The notes beneath the pieces are model-generated. The model was not told where the DNA came from and searched no databases. It saw nothing but the letters and a program-made list of their open reading frames with translations. DNA of 64,000 nucleotides from contig VWZW01004710.1 in NCBI GenBank assembly GCA_013397115.1, forward strand, positions 82,377 to 146,376, given 5' to 3'. Shown in pieces: positions 37,689 to 48,693 of the stretch. The stretch's first letter is position 1, and each line of letters starts with the position of its first letter. The position numbers were made by a program, and so were the translations under genes. Source of the stretch: Edolisoma coerulescens. Taxonomy: Eukaryota; Chordata; Aves; Passeriformes; Campephagidae.

Positions 37689-40600
37689 TCTTTTAACATT
37701 TGCCCAAGGGTAGACACATACTAATCCTTACAAACATTTCGACCATATTTTAAATAAAGTGCTTCTGAAAAGATAGTATTCATTTCAAACGAGGACTACT
37801 TTCAAAGCTCATGTTTCAAATGTGTTTCATTTGGCTTCCAAATTATGCTTTTTCTATTTCTGTGTGTGTGTTTTACGATCAGTAATGATAACTTTTAAAC
37901 AAAGTGTGTTTCTGTTCTTTATTTTGTCCTTCGAAGAGAATTACTTATGCAGCTATTATACATTGTTTGCCATTCATTCATCTGAACACTGCTATGCAGT
38001 GCATCCTTTTGTGCAGCTGGCATTACCTCTCTGGGCTGTCTCCAGCAACTGGTTAGCATTACCTTTTCCTTTCAAGAGCTAAGTGGATATGCAGTATTTT
38101 ACTCTGACAGCTGGGCCATTTTATTTGAGCCTTATTGGACTTGATAGTTACCTTTAGGGAATGTCTTTTTCAATTGTTTATTTCCAAAGTCTTCTGTCAG
38201 TTCAGACTGTGAAACACAAAAAAGAGTGCTGAAATTGTTGGTACTGATGCATCCATATGGGATTACAAATGATTGGGGCATCACTGTTCTTTGAACATTG
38301 CAGGAGGTTATTAGTATCCTATCAGAGCTCCAAAAAGGAGAGAGAAAACCTGTTTTCAGTTTCTTTAAAACTATTTTACTCTGCTTAATAATTTTTTTGT
38401 GTGTGGTGCCATTACATTATTCAGGACTCCACAACTGCAGTGGAAGCAATGACACAGCTCCAAATGAAGTTGTGTCCCACTGATGGCAATGAAGCACAGC
38501 CCCATATGTAAGAAATGCATAAAAAATGCTTATAGATGCTATATTGTTGTGGCTACAGCAATAATCAGCCCATATGGGCAGAATATTTTGTCACACTAAG
38601 CCATCCAACAAGAAGCACACCCAGTCTTATTTAAAATGCTTTTAATGTCCCTGTACTTGATATTCGTAACAAGCCAGTATGAAATTTGAGGATTGATTTG
38701 CAAGTACAAATAGCCGGTTTCTAGCTCAGTCTCCAGTTACACAGCTGTGAATCTACCTATTTGAGAATTATTAATGTCATCACTCAATTAGTGACTGGGA
38801 AGGGATTTTGTTCACAGGAGAATTCCTGTAAAATCCATTCAAGGTAGGCAGCAATAAACGTAGCCCTAAAGGGAAGTGCAAGCATGGCTTGAATGGCTTC
38901 TGTTTCCAAAATCTGTCAGAGAAAGTTCTTTTCAAATTAAATAGCTAAATAAATCAACTTATCACATGGGATTTTTCAATAGTTATTTACAACTAATGCA
39001 CCTCATTCCAGACAAAACAGGTAGTTTACAGAGATAACATTTTGATTCCATTTTTTATCCGTGCTATTACATAGGAAATGTCAAGACAGAGAAAAGTGCT
39101 TGGGCTTTTTTTCTTTACCTTGGCACCACTATTTCATAGAAGGTATAAAAGACAAAGCAAAAGACATTTATTACTTGTATAACCTATTCAGGTTAGCCTG
39201 CAACTCGCTTGCTCTCCCATTCATTCTATAGTATTTTGAGGACACACAAATCAGATTTTAGTTCTGTGAAACCTATTATTTTCCTAGGCTTTGTTTTCTA
39301 GTTTTATGATCCTCACAGACCTGATATTTGTTTCCTGTGGCTCCTGGAAAATACCCAAACATCTACACCAATTCAAGAGAGTGACAGGAACAATTAATTA
39401 TATGTTCTGAGGTGTCATCTGATGCCCATCACCCCACTCTGTTCATCCTGCCCAAAACACTGAAGGGGCTACATCCCACAGGGAGAATCTCCCTGACTGT
39501 CCTTGACTCCTGGACTGTTCCCATCCCAGGACAGCCAACAAAAGAATTAGTCTCATTGCTTCAGCTCTGAAAAGGAGCAATAATATGCATTTCAACTTTT
39601 AATGAAATTTGGATTCAGTCTTAAATGAAATAAGAGCTTTTTTGTGAATCAAAACCAATGACATATACATCAAGGGCAATTTACCTTCAAAATATAGGAG
39701 ATGCCCTCAGATATGGCATGAATTTACCTCTCAGTGTCAAACAGCATGGATTTGTGAGCTACAATGGAATACTACAATGCGTATCAATCTCTTCAAATGA
39801 TTGCAGTGACTGGGGTTTTAGATAACTGTTTTTGAATGTAGGCAAAAGACTTCAAGTTTGGAGACTGGCCTTAGTTTTTGGGCTGCTGAAGTGTTTAATC
39901 ACCTTCCCTTCCTNATCTCTAAAATCTATTAGAATAAACCTAAAAAAAAAGCTGTATTGAACCTAACAAGCTGTGGAAAACAAGTGAGCATTTGCAGTAC
40001 GGTTCAGTCATACATAACCCAGTACGATAACATTTAATAAAGTGGAGATTATGAAACAAAAGGGCAACACTGGGCACTAAACAGATGGAGAGAGCAGCGG
40101 GAGAGGCAACATTAGCAGTCTGCAAGTCAACTTGGCAGCAGTGAGTTAATACCAGTAAGTCAGTGGATCAACAGGCAAAAGAAGGGCATTCAGCCTTTCA
40201 ACAATATCAAACCATACATTCAATTATTGCAATTCAGAATTTTCTTTCCCCCTTTCCTATTTGTGTTAGTAATGACCATTTTTAAATTTTTTAAGTAGTG
40301 CCATTTCTCTCACATTCAGCCTGTGTAGAAATGTTTCAAAAACTTCCATAGAGAACTTAGTCATAGTTTACAGCACATAAACCTCTCCAGCACAGAAAAC
40401 TCTGACAGCCAAGGTACTTGTAGAAGCACAGAGAGTACTGGAAATTTTTATGTGATAGTCGTATAGCAACATACCAATAATAGGCCTAAAAAAGCACTGC
40501 TTTTATAGAAATTCCTTGTCCTATTTTGTTTTAAACAGTCTGATGTGCATGTTTGAATACAATAGCCAGGCAATTGTAGAATTCAGAATTTTGCCTTTTT

Positions 40601-41574
40601 AATACCTATGTGGGTGAAGAAAATAGTCACACAAAGAAAAAAGTTCTGAAATTAAAATGGGTGGTGGACACATATCCAAAACATAGACACAACTGAACAT
40701 GAATGAATCATGTCTAAAAAGACAGGAGCTAGGGAATACAACTTCCCTTTTATTTGGAGTATTGTGGGATTTTAAGTGAGTGCCACAAAACAAAGAGCAC
40801 TGCAATAAATCTCAAGCTACTAAGGAAGATCTAATTCTTTTTTTAGTGTGCAGACTTCTGATGCCAAGTGTTTAGATCCTCTTCCAGAGACAACTGGCAG
40901 CAGGCCAAGGGGGAGGAGAGGAGCAAGTTCAAAGTTAAAAACATTGGCATCATTAAAAATCACATCTGGGGTCATGTAGCTGTGACCAAGCCCGCGGGAA
41001 TCTTCCTGAATTACCTAAAAATAACCAATATGTACCAATGGTGTAACAGAAATGCTAGCTCTTTCTTTTAAAAGTTCTGTACCTCACTTTTAGGGTGAAA
41101 ATATAACTTTAATCAACGTTTCACAGGTAGTTGGTAGTGCACTACATTAAACACATTTACCTAGTACTGGTGTTGGACATGATCCGTGTGTACACAACCA
41201 CACCCAAATTTTAAAAATGAAAAATTATGCTGTGAAATTATAATGAAAGACAGAAAATAAAAAAAGTCATAGCTTCTCAAGAATCTGAATTTTGCCATAT
41301 TGGTTAATATTTTTTGAAGAACATTGACTTTATTTGTAATTTACTGGTAGAGCAAAGACAAATTGTACCTTCTTAGAGTACACTACTTTCACCTTCCAGG
41401 GCCTAGAAGCAACCTCTTCTTTGCCTTTTCATGTGTTTCACAGTGAAAAGGCAGAGGTAGGAAAAAATTGTTTTGAGAATTTCTAAGCCAATTAGAAATT
41501 TTAATTTAGGCTTTCTGAGTGCAATGTTTTGATTTATTTCACTACAAATAGAAACCACTGATTGACATACTAAT

Positions 41575-41800
41575 CAATCTACCAATAGATAGAGATACTC
41601 TGTATCTATGGAGATACTAACATACACATGTTTGCATATATATAGATGTATACTTATGTGTGTGTATATATACACGTATATATGTATGTGCATACATAGT
41701 TTATATAATGTGAATAGTTGTCATACAGTATGTGCATAGTTTATATAATTTAAATAATTTTTATATATGTGCTATATATATAATATGTACCTGCTTGTGT
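41575..41800. repeat. TA/TG-rich compound microsatellite with palindromes
   Basis: About 225 bp of alternating pyrimidine-purine sequence. It holds a perfect 14-bp palindrome GTGTATATATACAC (41662-41675) and a TATGTATG/CATACATA inverted pair (about 41681-41698). The unit TGTGCATA...GTTTATATAAT is present twice (about 41687-41709 and 41731-41750), so part of the tract arose by a short duplication. Such tracts are prone to length variation. Confidence 0.8.
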
Positions 41801-42404
41801 TTCTTATCAAATGGCACCCCAAAATGTTGTGATACTTTCTAAAAGCTTTCCCAAAGTTTTCCTAGTGGACAATGTTGTAGTAAGGAAGCAGAGGTGCTCG
41901 TGAGGAAAACGCTGCGTGTAAGGATCACTCACTTATTTAAACGGAGGACAGGATGGTGCATGGAGAGTTTCAATCAAAGCATTGGTAAGAGGAAAAATTC
42001 AGTGGTAATCCATGCCATGAAGAGTTAGGAAGAATATTGATAGTATGTGACACATATTTTTAATGCCTTTTCAATATTCTTTAATCTTAAAATTGATTTT
42101 TTTAACCTATATATTCAAAATTTCCTTTATTTTTCAGTTTGTTTTACACTTAATTCAATGCATCGTTATCTCATTGTTTCAAAATACAGCACCATTTAAG
42201 GTTAAACAGATAGTGTCTGAAATAACACAAAAATGTTTTTAAAAATTTCTGTGTAACATATTTTCAATACAATGAAAATAAAACAGCCATGGCAAACACA
42301 TTCTGTAAATGGGGAAATATTATAATTTAATCCTCTTCACAGCATATGGTAGCTATGTATTTGCATGTTAATTATTGTATGTAGTAAAATGTAGTGCAAT
42401 ACTT

Positions 42405-42620
42405 TGGTCTACAGGGAATTCTAATTTATGGGCACCTTGACTTGTACAAAATGATTCGTAAGGCTTTCACCGTCAGCTACGTCCAAATAAGTTGTATCAC
42501 ACTTACTAGCAATTGATTATTACTCTCTCGGTAGAAAAATGATATTATGTTGAGTCTCAAGAACTGAAGATACTCGATATCTTCACTTGAGACACTTTTA
42601 ACTAATTGTTCACAAAATCA
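42405..42620. other. Candidate conserved non-coding segment
   Basis: Five CpG dinucleotides are kept within about 130 bases (near 42455, 42469, 42479, 42529 and 42575) in an otherwise CpG-poor background, next to a strong hairpin (42554-42593) and TAAT words. CpG retention can reflect constraint or lack of methylation. This is inference from composition only. Confidence 0.22.
42554..42593. repeat. Near-perfect inverted repeat (hairpin)
   Basis: Arms GTCTCAAG-AAC-TGAAGATA and TATCTTCA-CTTGAGAC form a 16-bp stem with a 3-nt bulge (AAC) and a 5-nt loop (CTCGA). No mismatch occurs in the paired part. It is shorter than a typical pre-microRNA stem, though partial pairing may continue outward (GTTGA against the TTTTAAC side). 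It matches no known structured RNA that I recognise. Confidence 0.7.
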
Positions 42621-43367
42621 GTTAACCAAAGCAGAATTAGGCTATCTTTCAGGATAAAACATAGAGTTATTTTTATTTATCTCAAGTCTGCTTTTACGTG
42701 ATATGGGGATAAGCAGGGACATGAAAGCATGGTTTTTATAGTTTTGCACACAAATGATGCAATATTGAACTGTGCATGTAATAAGGAGGTAAACGCATCT
42801 CCATTTACTAAGTAAAGAAGATGTTTAATTTTTTGAGGCTCAAGCTAGATATTTATCTCGCAGGATAAGTGTGACAGAAGAATGTAAATGATGGACAAAA
42901 TTTTGATAAGTCAAGAACTAGAGAACTTTATGAAAGGATGTTGTTGAAATCCATCAACAGGTTTTCAGTTTCTGTCTGTTACAGAAACATGCCATGAAAG
43001 CATTTTCACATAAAATGGACCCACACTGCAACAAGGTGTCATGTCAGCTAGATGGGTTTTTATCATTACTCTCTATGCTCTTCTACTGTTGTTATCATTA
43101 TCTCACATATGCATCGACTAAAACACACATCTTGGCTTGCTTGGGAATCTTCAGACTCCAGCTCTGTATAGCCCTGACTAAGCAAAGGCTGACACACATT
43201 GTGAGATGGTTGCTGATTTTTCTTCTTCTTTTAAACAACTAATTCTTAAATGATTGGATTTCTCTCAGGCATTATTAATAAATCTTACAACAGATAAACC
43301 AGAAGGCATAAGACAGGGAATGGATGGTTTGGAGGTTGAGAGTCTTGCCATGAAGTTACATAATAGA

Positions 43368-43383
43368 TTTTTTTTTTTTTTTT
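43368..43383. repeat. Poly-T run (16 T)
   Basis: Uninterrupted T16, with no adjoining retrocopy recognised. Confidence 0.88.
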
Positions 43384-44125
43384 GCCAGAAAAACTGGCCA
43401 TAAAAATTCCTTTCATTACTTTTTTTACCATGGATGTTATTCATCAGCCATGCCAATGCATTTGCTTAGTAGACTATAATATTAACCAGGAAAAAAAAAG
43501 TGATCCTAGTTAACAATAATTCCCTTTTTTTTGGCTGCTACATCTAAGCCAGTTTTTCTGCCAAAACTGATGGTCATATAACTACACATAAAAAAGAACA
43601 AACCAGACAAACCCCTATGGGAGAACTTTTCATTTCGTGAACAGCAATTAGGCTTCCAATTACCATTTAGCCATTCTGAAAACTGTTCCCCCATCACCCC
43701 TTCCCCTGTTTATAAATCTGGACATACAACAATATTTTTTTAATCCACTTTTTCAAACCTGTGTATTTGGACTTGCTGGTCATTAGATTGGGCAAGATAC
43801 ATTTTGATGTTTTCTCAAGATTCCTAAACCTTTTATGTCTGTGTTCTGGATTGCAAGAACCAGCTGCAATTTGGTGTGATAATGACACTTTGGATATGAT
43901 GACCATTTTCTTCTGTATTCAGCCTTTAGCATCAATTAATTTTTTTTCTTACTGTCTCTTTGAGTTTTTTGTATTTCTTTGTTTTATTTGCCACATCATC
44001 CATTACACGCAGACACTGATGAGAAGAGAAAAGGAAGGAGTTTGGAAAATGAAAGTCTTTGTAACTCCAGGTGTGTTGTCAGTTGTTGCTCACTGTCATT
44101 TTTGGTTTTCCTTGGTCTGCTAACA

Positions 44126-46319
44126 AGAATATGTAACTGAAAAATACACAAAACAAAAATTAATAGCTACCTGGAGAAAAAAGAACAAAAAAAGTTTTAT
44201 TTTATGAGTACTTTGGAACTGGCAGCTTGAGGCATCAGCTGCCTGTTTCTTTTACTATTATTTGTTTTAAATTTATACATGGATGGGTGGGAGGGAAGGC
44301 AACTTATAGTACTTGTTCCTGTTATGCTCATTATTTTATAAACTTGAGCTTGGTCCAAGTACAATTGCTAATGGAAAGAAAAGAATCATTGTTCCCCGAA
44401 TCACGAGAAGGAAAAGGCTGTCCTGTGCCCATTTCTATTCCCTCTCTGGTAGCTATAAAGTACTATCTTCAATGGTGAGAAGGTTAGTCTCTCACAAAGA
44501 TATCTTTATTTCTGTTACTGCTTAGCCATGTTTTGTGTTAAATGCAACAATCAAGTAGGACATCCAGATTGCAACCTTTGCTCCCTATGCACTTCCAAAT
44601 GCCCATATATTTAATATTATTTTCCTCGTCAGCATTCTCCTGGCAATGCCTCTGGTTTTGTAGGTGTTTCTTTTATACTTAATTATTTTTGGGTACAGGG
44701 CCAGAAGTAGTCCCAAACCAGCCCAACACTTTTTAGAGACAATCTAATCCAGGAAAAGCAGAGTAGCATGGAAGACAAACCCATGCTTTTCATACGACAA
44801 GCACAAGTAGGAGTGTGCTTGTTTCCAGATTTTCCTCATACTGATCTCTAATCTCCAATCCCATTTTCTACTCTCAGTATTAACATATTTGTACTTTGGT
44901 TACTAGTAAATAGTGTATGCTGTGTCTTTCTCATACAGCTATCTATGAAGAAAAACCTATAGAAATGTACATAGGAAAAGGAAATAAAGGAAAACTAATA
45001 GAATGTATATTCAGTGTATTTAAAATAAATGATTCAGAGAAAGACTTCCTGGTTCGTAGCAGACAGGGTAAATAAGCAACTAACTGTTGAGGTGGTAAAT
45101 GCACACCCACGCAGATTCTACTTTGGCTAGCTTTCTGGAGGATATACCTTTGGGAAAAATCTCACACTACAGGGGATCACATGAGACTGTCATTGTGTCC
45201 TTTCTGCCCTTTAAGTCTCTGAGAAAAGCTTTAGCAGCTAAAAAAGGCTCTGTAACAACAAGTGAGAATAAGAGATGTGGCTAATGGGCCCACAGCTGAC
45301 TAAACTCTTGTTCTCTTGGAGCAGGCTGAATGCCTCCATTTCACAGCCACACCAATGAAAGGCTCAGAAATCCCCTGCAGCTTCTGGATTCCTGAGAACA
45401 CAACACATTTAGCATTTTGTGTAGTGACCCCACCTGGGTTTCAGCTATCAAATGTCATACAGAATGCAGAGGCTGAACATGTGAAGAAATGAGTCTCTCA
45501 AAGGCTGAAAGAGCTGTCAACAAAACCTACAGAACAAACTCAGACATAATACTTGGCATTCACCTGGATCATTTCAGGGTATGACATTAGCATGTATGTG
45601 CATCTTTGTGTGAGTTTGAGCCTGACCACTGTAAAAAGAAATAAAAAGCAAAAAACTTTTTTGATATCCTTATGAATTCCAGACATTCTTTAGTTACATT
45701 TCTAAAAGGCAAGAACTACAAAGTAAAATGGAAGCTGTTTACAGCTGGGTATCTATTTTACACACCTTTACAAGGCAGTGTATTACATTCTTCAGAACCA
45801 GCTGGAAAACTAAGATTAAGCCTAACACTCTTCAGAATTAGCAAATACCTTGCGGGAACTAGTAATTCTGCCTTTTAAAAACAGAACAGCCTAATGGTCC
45901 TTTCCTATGTAAGGGAAATTACTTCCAACCATCTCCTTATTTACTGGATTTTGGCTGCTTTTTGAAAACACGCATCATAAATTCAGCTCAGGGAATGATT
46001 CCTTGGATTCATGCCAAATTACCAGGTCATTTAAATAGATGCTGTATGCTGTTATGCACTCAAAATTACTTACGCTAGTTTTATAATTTCTTCAATCTGC
46101 TCTCTAACACTAACACTGTGGATAACCATTTACTCCAGAAAATCAACATCTTTCCTTTATTTCCTTTTTGTGGAGAGAATGTTATCAAGCATCAGTGTAG
46201 CTGCAGTGATGTTTCAGAACATGTTTCATTTACAATGCAAATAGCTTGATTCTTTTTATTTTGAATACTGTATTTGTTCTTGTTAATTCCCCTCCCTTTC
46301 ATTTTTCTCTTTTGAGTTC
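44126..46319. other. Non-coding, single-copy-looking DNA
   Basis: No element, exon or RNA gene recognised. Open frames reach 83 codons (44227-44478, plus) and carry no motif. Confidence 0.5.
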
Positions 46320-46447
46320 TGCCCATACTGCTTTGGAACCAGCATCCCAGGCCTCTGAGGCCTGAGAATTCAGTAGTTCACATTTGGGAGCTGGTGAATG
46401 GCCTATTTTGCTGGCTGAGGTACATAATGCTTGTAGCAGTATGGGCA
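46320..46447. repeat. Nested inverted repeats (potential structured element)
   Basis: Outer arms TGCCCATACTGCT (46320-46332) and AGCAGTATGGGCA (46435-46447) are perfect 13-bp complements. Inside them ACCAGC-A-TCCCA (46338-46349) pairs with TGGGAGCTGGT (46385-46395), an 11-bp stem with one bulged base. Inside that lies CAGGCCT-CTG-AGGCCTG (46348-46364), a 7-bp stem with a 3-nt loop; it shares two bases with the middle stem. The three can nest almost completely. Nothing here matches a known RNA family that I recognise. The surrounding sequence (to about 46520) has TAATTATGATTGATC-like words often seen in conserved non-coding DNA. Confidence 0.6.
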
Positions 46448-47009
46448 ATTATGATTGATCAGAAATAACTAGTTTATGAGCCTCAGAAAATGTCAATCAA
46501 AATAGCTTTGGTCACTTTAATATCAGTTAAGACTGTAGATAGATAGATGGAAATAATTTTACAATCATTAACTTTGCATGGTAGACACAAGGGGGATGAC
46601 TTAAGGAGATAGCCTGAGAAGTTAAATTTGGAACTTTACTGCTTTTACTATGTTGTATAATTGCCTAGCTGCATGCCATCTGTTCCCCTTCCTCCCTCCA
46701 GGCAAAAGGGCATTACAGCAGAGCCAGCAGCAGGAAAGGGTAAAAACGGAATCCTATACATAGAGAAAATAGCAAGAAAAGCAATTGTAAATGTCAGCAA
46801 TCAAACACAAATCTATTTTGGGTTGTAAATTAGCACAAGTAGAGATCTACTTCTCTCAGCCTCAAATCCTTTTGCTTCTGGGTAAAACCCACAAGAGTAA
46901 TATGGTAGTCCCAAGTTCACACTCCAACAGCTGCAAGGAGGTTCTCGTGCCACAAAGTCAATGACAGATCTTCCACTGATTTCAAAAGAGACAAAAGACT
47001 GCTCCCAGG

Positions 47010-47388
47010 TTTATTCTTGTCTCATGAGACTTTAAAATTATCATCCAAGTTCAACTCCTGATCCTCATTAAAAATGTGCTTGTTAAGCTCTCTGACTCTG
47101 TTTATTGACAATTCTACTTGGTAAGTGTCTTTCAGTGCATGAAGTTCTTCCATGGACAGTACATAGTTTCCTTTCTGAAGAACTTCTCTTTCCCAGGTAC
47201 TTCTGTCATGTAAGCTCTGCTGTTTTTCCTCCTTTCCTCCACTGTGCCTGCCTTCCTGCCTATTTTTCCAGAAACCAGAAAGAATCAGAAACTTTTGTTC
47301 CAAGTGTTTCTTTTCTTGAGAAATCCTGCATCTTTGGGCTATTCCTGATCTTGACATGTCTCTGCCAAAGCTTCTGCAGCTCAGACAT
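47010..47388 (-). other. Weak coding candidate: two overlapping minus-strand frames and an AATAAA
   Basis: Minus strand. A first frame starts at ATG 47388 (MSELQKLWQRHVK...) and stops at 47260. A second frame runs from at least 47357 to the stop at 47024-47022. Its last 55 or so residues are charged and helix-prone (for example SMEELHALKDTYQVELSINR) and end in an acidic stretch. An AATAAA hexamer sits at 47015-47010, only seven bases after the stop. If real, this would be a frameshifted pseudogene or a last exon. Against it: no family match, no clear acceptor or retrocopy tail, and open frames of about 110 codons are common by chance here. Confidence 0.15.
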
Positions 47389-48068
47389 GCTGCAGGTGAC
47401 TACTGTAATAACTCTGAATAATTTTTAATAAAGTTATGATTTTATTATGCTTATTTGCAGGTGGTTGAAAGTAAAAGTTTCTGGATACATGCAGATCTGC
47501 CTGCTAAACACAAGCACAAGCCTCATAGCATAGTGGAGGAAGACAAAAAGTCATGAAATAAAATCAAGAGGTGCTAAAGTCATTTGGTTCATTTTGGCGA
47601 GCAGCAGTGGTGGTCACCAATTCAAAAATGTTTCCTAGCATGCCAGGGCCCATCCTTTCCTATCGCAATTTCACTTGACGTCTTCCATGGGTATCGTCTC
47701 TGAAGCAGATCATGTTGCCTTGATTTAACTGCACATAAAAGAAAAGCAAGGCATTGTAAAAACCGCCTTGGTCCTTGAAAGTATGGTGAGTATTTGTTCT
47801 CCATTTTCCTGACATGATTAGGTGCTGATCTATGGCTTTCAGGGGTGCTAGGCTATTGAGCCATCTCTAAAGCCCCAAAAGGATGTCATGATCTTGACTG
47901 AAGGCTGCTAGTCAAGAGACCCAATTCATCTCTGTGCTTTTCTCATTTCAGTAGTAATCTGAGAGGGAAGCCAGTTAGCTCCTCCAACGTCTTCAGTAAG
48001 GATTGCTGTACACTGATTTCAAGCATGGTTGTTGCTACAGACCCAAAAGTTTTGGTTTTTTGGTTTGG

Positions 48069-48081
48069 TTTTTTTTTTTTT
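48069..48081. repeat. Poly-T within a G/T-rich patch
   Basis: T13 following TTTGGTTTTTTGGTTTGG (about 48050-48068). A small version of the G/T-rich low complexity seen at 56883-57077. Confidence 0.75.
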
Positions 48082-48262
48082 GTAATTGCATTTTTTTCCA
48101 TTAGTGAAAAATTAAGGGATTCTCACTCAAATTGAGAATGTCACCATTCTCGTTCAGCTATGTATTTAAAACAACTTTAACAATCAGAGAATAAAAACAG
48201 ACAAAAGCTAATTATCATCAAAAAATTTCTTCTGTTGTGTAATGTTATTCTTCCAACACGCA

Positions 48263-48346
48263 TATATAGTTCAATTTGTTAAAAGGTCTGTGTATATTTG
48301 AAGTAAAATGGTATATTTCTGAATATATTAGCAAATAGTCCACATG
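48263..48346. repeat. Tandem duplication, 84-bp unit, copy A
   Basis: First of two adjacent 84-bp units. It differs from copy B by a single base (48269 G against T). The unit is AT-rich. 84 is a multiple of three, so a minus-strand frame passes through both copies and shows a repeated 28-residue block, but nothing suggests that this is translated. Confidence 0.95.
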
Positions 48347-48430
48347 TATATATTTCAATTTGTTAAAAGGTCTGTGTATATTTGAAGTAAAATGGTATAT
48401 TTCTGAATATATTAGCAAATAGTCCACATG
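48347..48430. repeat. Tandem duplication, 84-bp unit, copy B
   Basis: Second unit, 83 of 84 bases identical to copy A, directly abutting it. The near identity implies a young event, a polymorphic repeat, or an assembly artefact; an N gap begins about 200 bp downstream. Confidence 0.95.
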
Positions 48431-48628
48431 TTCTCACAACTAGAAACATACTCACTTGTCGGGACTTGGCGTGGTTGGGAACATGAAGAGACGTCACAGT
48501 GATGATTTATTGTAGAATCAGTCTCATTTTATTAGAAGGGTGAGACAAGAGAGATGCTGCGAACAGCATCTCTAATATCAAAAGCAGCAACTGTTACAGT
48601 AGCAATGATAATATTAGCAGTAACGAGG

Positions 48629-48693
48629 NNNNNNNNNNNNNNNNNNNNNNNNNNNNNNNNNNNNNNNNNNNNNNNNNNNNNNNNNNNNNNNNN
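48629..48693. other. Assembly gap (65 N)
   Basis: Run of undetermined bases. Any frame crossing it is meaningless. The true gap length may differ from the number of Ns. Confidence 0.99.

Larger units (their letters stand above)
34755..41574. other. Non-coding, single-copy-looking DNA
   Basis: No element or exon recognised; open frames up to 86 codons. It includes the small 17-bp direct repeat at 35734-35770, a (GTTTT)n run near 37665-37688, and a C-rich patch at about 39425-39535. A single undetermined base is at 39914. The stretch 38640-38880, with 'GAATTATTAATGTCATC' and 'CAATTAGTGACTGG', has the look of conserved non-coding DNA but this is unproven. Confidence 0.5.
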
